The position numbers and the translations under genes were made by a program. A stretch of 34,457 nt of DNA, from contig JAJZAK010000001.1 in assembly GCA_021799485.1 (NCBI GenBank), positions 1 to 34,457 on the forward strand. The letters run 5' to 3'. This document shows positions 23,926-30,576 of the stretch, piece after piece. The notes below the pieces were generated by a model. That model was not told where the DNA came from and made no database searches. It saw only the letters and a program-made list of their open reading frames with translations. Positions within the stretch are counted from its first letter, which is position 1. Each line of letters begins with the position of its first letter. The stretch is from a bacterium (lineage in GTDB: Bacteria; Elusimicrobiota; Elusimicrobia; UBA1565; UBA9628).

Positions 23926-25068
23926 AAGAGCGCGTCCGCAGTCAAGGCGCCGCCGTCAAAAATTCTCGTCATCCTCCTCAGGAGCTTCGGCGACGTCGTT
24001 GCCGCTCTTCCCGCGATCCACGCCTTGCGTGCATCATTTCCGAAGGCCCGCCTCGAACTTCTCATCGAACCGCCCTACGACCAGGGCCTCTTAGGTTCGA
24101 ACGCGCACGACGAGATCCTCTCCTACGACTCGAATCATCCGCTATCCTTGCTCTTGGAGCTTCGCCGCCGGCGCTACGACTGGATCGTGGACTTCAAGAC
24201 CACGTCCCGGAGCGCGCTCCTCGCCGCCGCGAGCGGGGCGCCGATCCGCTCGGGATACGCCCGCATCGGCCTTCCCCATCGCCTGGCCTACAACCGCCTC
24301 TATGAGCCGCCGCGTTCTCAATACAAGGGACTTGATTACTTGGATTGGGTGGGGAATCTCGTCGCCCCGGCCAGCAGCTTGACCGGATCAGCCGGGGCTC
24401 TCCCCGCCGACGGCCCTCCGGGGCGACTCGATTCGTTACGCCGCAGCAACGTCGAACTCCATTTCGACTACCGGATTCCCGCGGACTCCACGAACCGCGC
24501 CAACCTTTTTCTCGCCGAAGCCTTCGGCCCCAAGCCGCGCCGGATCGTCTCCATCGCCCCCGCGTCGCCCACCGCCTACAAACGTTGGCCTGCCAAGCGC
24601 TATGCCGCAATCATCGACCATCTTATTTCGAACATGCAGGCGGGAGTCCTTCTCGTCTGGGGGAGGGGTGAGAAGCCCTTCGTGGAAGAAATCGCCGCAT
24701 TCTGCAGTGTCCGCCCTGTTGTCGCTCCAGAATTGCCTTCTCTCCTCGACTTAGCGGCCCTTTTAAAGGAAGTGAACCTGCATCTTGGCCCCGACAACGG
24801 CGCGAGGCAAGTCGCCCAAGCCGTGGGCACGCCCACCATGACTCTCTACGGACCCGGAGACCCCGTCCATTGGACCCATCCCGACAGCGTCCGGCACAAG
24901 TCGCTCAAGATGTTCTGCGCCTGCGAATCGGGCCCAGCGACAAAGAAGGACCGTTGCCGAACTCTCGACTGCCTGATGGCGCTCTCGGTGGCGGATGTTA
25001 GGAAAGGGATCGAAAGCATCCTCGTCGCCCCGGCGGTACGCGTATCGGAAACTCATCCCGCCGATTAA
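23899..25068 (+). CDS. family 9 glycosyltransferase (ADP-heptose:LPS heptosyltransferase type)
   Basis: This GT-B fold enzyme is likely to transfer a heptose or related sugar in outer-membrane glycolipid synthesis. It shows the GT9 start KILVILLRSFGDVVAALPAI, the central VSIAPASPTAYKRWPAKRYA and the nucleotide-sugar site DNGARQVAQAVGTPTMTLYG. The end has several Cys in C-A-C-E-S and CRTLDCL. The start is uncertain: no ATG, GTG or TTG lies between the tRNA-Arg end (23925) and the first conserved strand. The given start is ATG 23899 inside the tRNA gene (389 residues). ATT at 23962 would give the typical N-terminus (368 residues). The length matches GT9 enzymes either way. Confidence 0.85.
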   Translation: MGVRFPLGAKSASAVKAPPSKILVILLRSFGDVVAALPAIHALRASFPKARLELLIEPPYDQGLLGSNAHDEILSYDSNHPLSLLLELRRRRYDWIVDFKTTSRSALLAAASGAPIRSGYARIGLPHRLAYNRLYEPPRSQYKGLDYLDWVGNLVAPASSLTGSAGALPADGPPGRLDSLRRSNVELHFDYRIPADSTNRANLFLAEAFGPKPRRIVSIAPASPTAYKRWPAKRYAAIIDHLISNMQAGVLLVWGRGEKPFVEEIAAFCSVRPVVAPELPSLLDLAALLKEVNLHLGPDNGARQVAQAVGTPTMTLYGPGDPVHWTHPDSVRHKSLKMFCACESGPATKKDRCRTLDCLMALSVADVRKGIESILVAPAVRVSETHPAD

Positions 25069-25129
25069 TCGGTTCCCGGGCTTCGCCAGGATTACGCGGG
25101 AAAATGGGTATTGAGTCCCTCTATTTTTA

Positions 25130-25135
25130 TAGAAT
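25130..25135 (+). promoter_or_regulatory. TAGAAT -10 box before TPR gene
   Basis: TAGAAT lies 17 nt before ATG 25153 in a T-rich setting. TTGAGT at 25111-25116 is 13 bp upstream, which is short for a -35 spacer. The leader would be about 10 nt. Confidence 0.35.
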
Positions 25136-25152
25136 CGCGGCAGTCCCTTCTT

Positions 25153-25809
25153 ATGGCTCATTGGGCAAAAACAGAGCTTAAGCGCAACGATCTCGAGGAG
25201 GCGCTCCTCCAGAGCGCGGGCTGGGTCCGTGAAAACAGAAGACTGTCAGCCTGGATCGCGGGAGGGATCGCCGCCACGGCCGTCGTCATCTCTCTCATTC
25301 TCTATCAGCGCAACGCCATCCAGAACGCCTCCTGGGAAAAGCTCAACATGGCGGAAGCCGCCGCCTACGCGGGCCGCCCCGATCTCGCCGTTCAGGGAAT
25401 CACGGATCTCATCAACCTTTATCCCGGCACGCGCGCGGCGGGCTTCGGGCTTCTCTTCTCAGGGGACCTCTCTTATTGGAAGGGTGATTACGCGAAGGCC
25501 CTCGAAGCTTATTCGAAGCTCTACGCCTCGGGCCGCCCTTCAGACCTCCTGCCCTTCGCCCTCGCCGACCAAGCCGCGTCGGAGGAGGCCCTCGGTCGCT
25601 ATGCTGACGCCGCCCGCGATGCCCAGACCTTCCTAGACAGCTACCCGGACCAGTTTCTAGCTCCCCAAGTCCATTCGACCCTGGCACACGGCCTCCTTGC
25701 CCAAGGCAAAAGGGCCGAAGCCAAGGCTGCCTATCAGCGCATCGTTCTCGAGTACTCCGCCACCGCCTGGGCCAACGACGCCCAGCAGATCCTTAAAAGC
25801 TGGAAATAA
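25153..25809 (+). CDS. TPR membrane protein (YfgM/TPR_21-like)
   Basis: This 218-residue protein has a cytoplasmic N-terminus (MAHWAKTELKRNDLEE), one transmembrane helix (about 36-55) and a TPR domain outside (about 60-215). The TPR pattern is clear in YWKGDYAKALEAYSKL, GRYADAARDAQTFLDSYP and GKRAEAKAAYQRIVLEY. The layout is like YfgM, which joins the Sec translocon and periplasmic chaperones, but the similarity is structural only. An upstream in-frame TTG at 25111 is rejected because it covers the promoter. The gene ends 2 nt before the hairpin of an intrinsic terminator. Confidence 0.8.
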   Translation: MAHWAKTELKRNDLEEALLQSAGWVRENRRLSAWIAGGIAATAVVISLILYQRNAIQNASWEKLNMAEAAAYAGRPDLAVQGITDLINLYPGTRAAGFGLLFSGDLSYWKGDYAKALEAYSKLYASGRPSDLLPFALADQAASEEALGRYADAARDAQTFLDSYPDQFLAPQVHSTLAHGLLAQGKRAEAKAAYQRIVLEYSATAWANDAQQILKSWK

Positions 25810-25811
25810 AT

Positions 25812-25846
25812 AGCCCCGGGGTCTGAGGCCCGGGGGCTTCTTTTTT
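25812..25846 (+). terminator. intrinsic terminator after TPR gene
   Basis: AGCCCCGGGG (25812-25821) pairs with CCCGGGGGCT (25829-25838) with one G bulge or mismatch and a 7-nt loop. It is followed by TTCTTTTTT. It is the only convincing intrinsic terminator found in the window and ends the 25153 unit. Confidence 0.88.
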
Positions 25847-25901
25847 AAACTCCGGAGAGAAATATTTATGGCGCTTCCATTATGCTAGTGTAATTCCGAT
25901 A

Positions 25902-27356
25902 ATGCGGACCAGACGAATCACGTCGGCCCGATTACCCTCAACCGCCGCGGTGGTCATGCCTGCCATGGCCGCTTTGGCGGTTTTCAACTCCCGCGCCGTC
26001 CTCGCCTCCAACCTCAACATTAACGGCGCTCTCAAGATGGATGATTACTCCTATTCGGATCTCAATCTCAATTCCGCCTCCCCGAACAATCGCGACTTCC
26101 TCGAGACGAACGCCCAGCTGGGGATCGCCATCGACGGCGTTTCCCTGAAGCAATTGGAGGAGCCTAAACTCGACAACACGACCATGGACGCCGTCTTGAA
26201 GCTGCACGCGATCGGCGTCACGAACTCAGGGATTGAGACCGGCTCGACGGCAAGCGGCGTCCTTGGAAGCCAGCCTTTCAAGCAAATATCCGAGAACTAT
26301 CCCGCCGTCGACTACTCGCCTTTCGTCGAAAACGCCTACGTCGATATCAAGGATCCCTATGGCGTCCCCTTGAAGATGACCATCGGGCGGCAGTCCTTCA
26401 AGCTTGGAAGCGGGATGATCCTTGACGATGACGGCGCGGGCTTCGACGGCGCGCGCGTCCAGGCCACGCTCCCATGGTGGGAGATTAAAACCCAGGCCTT
26501 CGCTTTCGTCACCCATGACGCCCACTACGCGGTTCCCGATAACCTAGGCCTCTACGGCTTTGGCGCGGATCTTCCTGTCCAAAAAAAGAAGGGAGATCTG
26601 CAGCTTAACGAGCTCGTGGAAAAGGACAATCCGGCCGCCCCGGTTCCCGTCGAGGGCTGCATCAACCCAGGACCTTCCTGCGCCACGACCAAATCCTTCA
26701 AAAGCTTCACCGACCTGGAATACGACATCGACTGGGGCCACCTCTCCTTCAACGGCGAGGCGGCCCTTGAGCGGGGCGAGGGCTCCGGGGTGGCCCCCAC
26801 GCCCGCCCACATCACCTACCAAGGCGATGCCGAGATGCTCGACTTCAAATGGACCCAGCCTCTCTACCATCTCAAAGAACCTGGGATCGCCAGGATCATC
26901 ATTTCTCGCGGAAGCGGCGACAGGGGGGGAAGCGGCGGAATCGACGGCGCCTTCTTTCCTTCGCACGGGCACCAGTTCAACGGCCTGGCCCGCGACGGCT
27001 ATGGAAACTTCTTCGGCGCGACGCCTTACAGCGCCTTCGGCGGCAACTATAGCTCGGGGACCACCAGCGGCCTTGCCGCCGGCACCAGCGGCATCGACAC
27101 CGTGGGCGTGGGGATCACCCCGCCGGCTTGGCACGGCCTTGTGCTCGACGCGGGCTACTATCTTTTCCAGGCCGACCAAGTCTTGTCAGGATCAAGAACG
27201 CTTGGGACGGAATGGGACGCCGACATCCACTACGACATTCGCCAACATCTGACTCTTGAGGCCTCCATGGGTCTTTTCAAGGCGGGTACCGCCTCGGAGA
27301 CGACAGGCTCCGGCTCCGCGAATGTCTATTCCTTTCTAGCCGTCGGCCGGTTCTAG
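25902..27356 (+). CDS. outer-membrane porin (alginate-export-like beta barrel)
   Basis: This 484-residue protein has a long signal peptide (cleavage near residue 35, AVLAS) and beta-strand-rich sequence throughout. The segment IGRQSFKLGSGMILDDDGAGFDGARV (from about residue 164) matches the alginate-export/porin pattern of a Gly-Arg-Gln strand followed by an Asp-rich turn. The protein ends with V-G-R-F, the terminal Phe expected for BAM-inserted barrels. Long loops rich in Gly/Ser occur near 340-400. The substrate is not predictable. ATG 25902 has a weak -10-like TGTAAT 7 nt upstream. The stop overlaps the stop of the convergent CpaF-like gene by 2-3 nt. Confidence 0.78.
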   Translation: MRTRRITSARLPSTAAVVMPAMAALAVFNSRAVLASNLNINGALKMDDYSYSDLNLNSASPNNRDFLETNAQLGIAIDGVSLKQLEEPKLDNTTMDAVLKLHAIGVTNSGIETGSTASGVLGSQPFKQISENYPAVDYSPFVENAYVDIKDPYGVPLKMTIGRQSFKLGSGMILDDDGAGFDGARVQATLPWWEIKTQAFAFVTHDAHYAVPDNLGLYGFGADLPVQKKKGDLQLNELVEKDNPAAPVPVEGCINPGPSCATTKSFKSFTDLEYDIDWGHLSFNGEAALERGEGSGVAPTPAHITYQGDAEMLDFKWTQPLYHLKEPGIARIIISRGSGDRGGSGGIDGAFFPSHGHQFNGLARDGYGNFFGATPYSAFGGNYSSGTTSGLAAGTSGIDTVGVGITPPAWHGLVLDAGYYLFQADQVLSGSRTLGTEWDADIHYDIRQHLTLEASMGLFKAGTASETTGSGSANVYSFLAVGRF

Positions 27357-28411
27357 TTGTTCTGAAAAAACTCGATCGGGGGGGAACCGCCGCGAAGCCT
27401 GATCAATTCATAGAAACGGGGCAGGGTCCCGGTAGGTTTTAACTGCGCCGGGGCGTTCGTCCCGGCCTTTCTCTCCTGAACGGCAAAAAGCTCGGCCAAC
27501 GTGTAGTTATCGAGCTCGATGCCGGTGAGCTCCGCGACCTGCAGGATCTTCCGAGAGCCGTCCTCGAATCTTGCCGTAAAGACAATGATATCCAGCGCCG
27601 AGGCGATCTGAGCGCGCACGGCCCGGAGCGGGATATCAAACCCCGCGGTCAACACCAAAGTTTCCAACCGCTGGAGCGCCTCTCGGGCGGCATTGGCGTG
27701 GAGCGTGCTCAGGACCCCTTCATGACCCACATTCATCGCCTGGAGCATGTCCCAAGCTTCAAGGCCCCGGCACTCGCCCAAGATGAGCCGGTCCGGCCGC
27801 ATCCTGAGGGCGTTGAGGACGAGCTCGCGCAGACCGACATCCGGCAGGCCCTTGGGATCCCGGAGCCTGGTTTTCAAGTAAACCACGTGCGGCTGCGGGA
27901 GCACCAACTCGGGAACGTCCTCAAGAACCAAGAATCGCTGGGAGGCCGGCGCCAGAGACGCAAGAGCGTTTAAGAGGGTGGTCTTTCCAGAGCTGGCGCC
28001 GCCCGCGATCAGGATATTTTTTCGACAGGAAACGGCATAGCGCAGAAAGCCCGCGCATCCGGGGCTCAACGAGCCGCCGGAAACCATTTCGTCAAGGCTC
28101 GGCCGCCTGGCTGGGCGCTTGCGAACCGTCACACAGGTTCCCCGGCGGGTCAGTGGCGGCGCGATAACGTGTACCCGGGAGCCATCCACAGCCGCCATAT
28201 CCGCATAGGGCCTGGCGGGGCCTATCCCGTCCGCTTGTGGACCCAAGGATTTAAGAAAGGCGTCTAAATCAGCCCCGGAAAGGGACCAGGCCTGCCTTTC
28301 AAGCGCCCCGCCGACCTTTTCGGCATAAACGGAGCCATCCTCGTTGATCATGACCTCTATGACGTGCGGGTCATGAAAAAGGACAGCGAGCTGTTCGAGA
28401 GCGCTTGTCAT
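27353..28411 (-). CDS. CpaF/PilT-like secretion ATPase, orphan
   Basis: This 352-residue VirB11/CpaF-type ATPase has Walker A GGASSGKTT (137-145), the Asp box LVLEDVPEL (161-169), Walker B LILGECRG (209-216) and the His box GHEGVLSTLHAN (229-240). It should therefore be an active hexameric motor of a Tad-, type II- or type IV-like system. No TadB/TadC membrane partner or pilin is encoded nearby. The start ATG 28411 is preferred to an extension reaching 28480, because a TATGAT box (28429-28424 on the minus strand) lies 12 nt upstream. The N-terminal domain is shorter than in typical CpaF. Its 3' end meets the porin gene stop to stop. Confidence 0.88.
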   Translation of the reverse strand: MTSALEQLAVLFHDPHVIEVMINEDGSVYAEKVGGALERQAWSLSGADLDAFLKSLGPQADGIGPARPYADMAAVDGSRVHVIAPPLTRRGTCVTVRKRPARRPSLDEMVSGGSLSPGCAGFLRYAVSCRKNILIAGGASSGKTTLLNALASLAPASQRFLVLEDVPELVLPQPHVVYLKTRLRDPKGLPDVGLRELVLNALRMRPDRLILGECRGLEAWDMLQAMNVGHEGVLSTLHANAAREALQRLETLVLTAGFDIPLRAVRAQIASALDIIVFTARFEDGSRKILQVAELTGIELDNYTLAELFAVQERKAGTNAPAQLKPTGTLPRFYELIRLRGGSPPIEFFQNN

Positions 28412-28423
28412 GGGGCCAGCGCT

Positions 28424-28429
28424 ATCATA
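28424..28429 (-). promoter_or_regulatory. TATGAT -10 box for the CpaF-like gene
   Basis: TATGAT on the minus strand ends 12 nt before ATG 28411. No strong -35 hexamer is seen. The AT-rich island begins about 60 bp further upstream and could serve as a regulatory region. Confidence 0.35.
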
Positions 28430-28490
28430 CCGAATCCGCCCAGCAAAGGGGAAGTCACTTGACCGCATTTCGAGGGACAATTTCCCCGAT

Positions 28491-28670
28491 CTTTAATATT
28501 AACGATAATAATTATTATGTTGCTTAAAGTGAATTTTTAATACCTATGTACTTATCAATAAATTATATTTAAATATTTATTATAATGCATTATTTTAAAT
28601 GATAATTATTAATTATCATCATTTATTATTGATTTTTAAAACTAGCAGTGTTTATAATGTTTGAATTTTG
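28491..28670. repeat. AT-rich, palindrome-dense island
   Basis: By hand count only 27 of 180 bases are G or C (15%), in a window that is otherwise GC-rich. Perfect palindromes are TTAATATTAA (28493-28502), ATAATAATTATTAT (28505-28518), ATAATGCATTAT (28582-28593), and a 10-bp inverted repeat around one central base at 28599-28619. No open reading frame is present. It lies upstream of the CpaF-like gene. Confidence 0.85.
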
Positions 28671-28677
28671 TGGATAA
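28669..28677 (-). promoter_or_regulatory. DnaA-box match at the island edge
   Basis: TGTGGATAA is the exact complement of the DnaA box TTATCCACA. It sits at the right border of the AT-rich island. It is single, with no near-matches seen in the rest of the gap, so it is not enough to call an origin. Confidence 0.4.
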
Positions 28678-29057
28678 CTCCGTAATCGTGAAAACGGAAG
28701 ACCGCTAAAGCTGATTAGAAGCGCCAAAAGTTGCCAACTTTAGGACAAATTGGGGCGGTTAAATGCAATCTTAAAAAACCCATGACACCTACACCGGCGC
28801 GACAGGATGGCTAATGATCAATCCCGAAAAACCAACCGCGCGAAGGCCGGGATCTTAAGAAAACCGCCGGAGATCTAATGCAGCGATGAACCCAACGCTA
28901 AACCAAACACTTAAGAAACAAAGCCTTATACCGGCAAGGCTCTTAAAAACCCAAGAGAGAGGCCATAAATACTTCGTGATTACTAACGAATTGCGACGAA
29001 TGCGAAAGAGCCTGCTTTGGGGGTTGCCCGACCGTGGCGCAGTCGGCGTGGATCAGC
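28678..29057. other. gene-free region with iteron-like repeats and hairpins
   Basis: No coding frame is supported here. Four copies of a CTTAARAAAnC motif occur at 28769-28781, 28853-28865, 28909-28920 and 28941-28952. Small hairpins include AAAGTT-GCC-AACTTT (around 28727-28741), ATCCCG...CGGGAT (around 28831-28853) and AGCCTT...AAGGCT (around 28922-28941). An unrecognised structured RNA is possible. I could not match it to tmRNA, RNase P, SRP or 6S RNA. Confidence 0.5.
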
Positions 29058-29063
29058 TAGAAT
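29058..29063 (+). promoter_or_regulatory. TAGAAT -10 box before tRNA-Thr
   Basis: TAGAAT ends 12 nt before the mature 5' end of tRNA-Thr, a normal distance for a stable-RNA promoter with a short leader. No -35 hexamer at 16-18 bp is evident. Confidence 0.35.
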
Positions 29064-29075
29064 GATTGCGCTCTC

Positions 29076-29147
29076 GCCCACGTAGCTCAGCGGTAGAGCA
29101 ACCGCCTTGTAAGCGGTAGGCCGGGAGTTCGATCCTCCCCGTGGGCT
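29076..29147 (+). tRNA. tRNA-Thr (anticodon TGT)
   Basis: The acceptor arm 29076-29082 (GCCCACG) pairs with 29140-29146, with discriminator T 29147. The loop CTTGTAA on an ACCGC/GCGGT stem gives anticodon TGT. CCA is not encoded. The stop codon of the opposite-strand MGMT gene shares base 29147. Confidence 0.93.
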
Positions 29148-29446
29148 TATACTCTCGCCCTTTCTTTTTTAAGGAGTCGGAGCTTCGTGCGCAACCCGCC
29201 GGGGCCCGAATAGCCGCCGAGGCGTCCGTCGGCGGCCACCACGCGGTGGCAGGGTATCGTGGGCGCAAAAGGGTTCGCGGCCAGGGCCCGTCCCACGGCG
29301 CGGGCCGCGCCGGGCCTGCCGATCCGGCGAGCGATCCAGCCATAGCTGCGTGTCTCGCCCTTCGGAATTTGGGCGCAAGCCGCCCAGACCTGGCGGCAGA
29401 AAAGCGGGTAGCGCGCCATGCGTCTTCTGATGCTTGTCGATATCAT
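29147..29446 (-). CDS. MGMT/Ogt C-terminal-domain alkyltransferase
   Basis: This 99-residue protein consists only of the DNA-binding and active-site domain of O6-alkylguanine-DNA alkyltransferases. The acceptor motif is PCHRVV with the reactive Cys present, so it is unlike Atl proteins, which have Trp there. The helix-turn-helix part (GETRSYGWIARRIGRPGAARAVG, Arg finger included) and the GGYSGPGG region are intact. The N-terminal domain of full MGMT is missing. It repairs alkylated guanine or acts as an alkylation sensor. Start ATG 29446 is coupled to the anmK stop (ATGA). The stop codon touches the tRNA-Thr 3' end. Confidence 0.9.
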   Translation of the reverse strand: MISTSIRRRMARYPLFCRQVWAACAQIPKGETRSYGWIARRIGRPGAARAVGRALAANPFAPTIPCHRVVAADGRLGGYSGPGGLRTKLRLLKKERARV

Positions 29447-30576
29447 GCCGGAATGATTTTACCCAATATCCTTGGGCCACGGTCTGCCCCAGTCGCCTCG
29501 GGGCAGTTGTTAGGCCGGCCGATCAGGGCCTCCCTCGCCATCCAGGCGAAGGCCGCCGCTTCCTTGGCCATGGCCGGAATGCCGTAGCGGTCGCTTGCAT
29601 GGAGGGGCAGACATCGAAGCTCCTCGCTCAGCATCTTCATGAGACACCCATTTCTCGTCCCACCGCCGCTCACGATCATCTCCAGAAGCCGTTCGCCTTT
29701 GGGGGCAAAACGTTCGCAAGCCCGCGCGATCGAGAGCGCGGTAAGAAGCGACAAACTCGCGAGAATATCCGGTAGCCGCGCCGGAATGAGCGGAGCGAAA
29801 TGCCGACGCAGATAGCCATCCCCGAAATATCCCTTGTCGAGAGATTTTGGAGGTTTGCGATTAAAATAGGGCTCCTCAAGTAGCCTCTTGACTTTGCCCC
29901 GGTCCGCCCGCCCTTGGGATGCGAGCCCTCCCCCCTCGTCCATTTCCAGTCGGCCGCGGGTAGCCGCCCTGCAAGCGGCGTCAAGAAGGGAATTGCCGGG
30001 GCCCGTGTCGAAGGCAGACCACAGCCGACCCTTTCCAACGAAGGACACATTCGAAATGCCGCCGATATTCAGGACCGCCCTCGGCGGCCCGCCTCCGAAA
30101 CAGAAGCGATCGAAGGCGGGAACGAGCGGCGCCCCCTCCCCCCCCGCCGCCATATCCCGGGGCCTAAAATCCGCCACCGTCGTTGTCCGAAGTCTCTCGG
30201 CGATCACCGAGGGTTCGCCGAGCTGAAGGGTGTTGCGCGGCTCGTCTCCAGGGCCGTGCCAGATCGTCTGTCCGTGCGAGCCGATCGCGTCGAGCTTCGT
30301 CCGGCCCTTAAGCTTTAATGCCGCTTCGGCGAAGGCCTCGCCCAAGGCGAAATTGAGCCTCGACAGCTCGGGGGTCGTGAGCCGCGCCGCGCGGCCGAGC
30401 TTCTCGCGCAACTTGGGCGCATAGGGATAGGTCCGGTGGCGGAGAACCCGGACGCCCTCACCGTCGAAACTCGCAAGCGCCGCGGTAATCCCATCCATCG
30501 AGGTCCCCGACATCAATCCGAGCGCCACGTAGTTTCGCGATGAGAGCGATTTCAGCTTCCGTCGCGAGCGGGCCAT
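29443..30576 (-). CDS. anmK: 1,6-anhydro-N-acetylmuramic acid kinase
   Basis: This 377-residue sugar kinase phosphorylates and opens 1,6-anhydro-MurNAc during peptidoglycan recycling. The signature GLMSGTSMDGI is at 20-30. Further family motifs are GSHGQTIWH, VADFRPRDMAAGGEGAPLVP, LNIGGISNV and FDTGPGN, all typical of AnmK. The C-terminal part contains VSGGGTRNGCLM. Start ATG 30576 overlaps the preceding stop by one base (TGATG). An extension to 30597 is also possible. It sits in an operon with inositol phosphate genes and MGMT, without other recycling genes. Confidence 0.95.
   Translation of the reverse strand: MARSRRKLKSLSSRNYVALGLMSGTSMDGITAALASFDGEGVRVLRHRTYPYAPKLREKLGRAARLTTPELSRLNFALGEAFAEAALKLKGRTKLDAIGSHGQTIWHGPGDEPRNTLQLGEPSVIAERLRTTTVADFRPRDMAAGGEGAPLVPAFDRFCFGGGPPRAVLNIGGISNVSFVGKGRLWSAFDTGPGNSLLDAACRAATRGRLEMDEGGGLASQGRADRGKVKRLLEEPYFNRKPPKSLDKGYFGDGYLRRHFAPLIPARLPDILASLSLLTALSIARACERFAPKGERLLEMIVSGGGTRNGCLMKMLSEELRCLPLHASDRYGIPAMAKEAAAFAWMAREALIGRPNNCPEATGADRGPRILGKIIPA

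Noticed and set aside
28573-28600. dif-like recombination site
   Set aside because: TTATTTTAAAT at 28590-28600 matches 10 of 11 bases of a XerD arm as I remember it, but the XerC arm with a 6-nt spacer does not match. In 85% AT sequence a half-site is not significant.
28480-28960. firm oriC call
   Set aside because: There is only one exact DnaA box and none of the usual origin neighbours (dnaA, dnaN, rpmH, gidA). Gene orientation converges rather than diverges, so it is kept only as a hypothesis.
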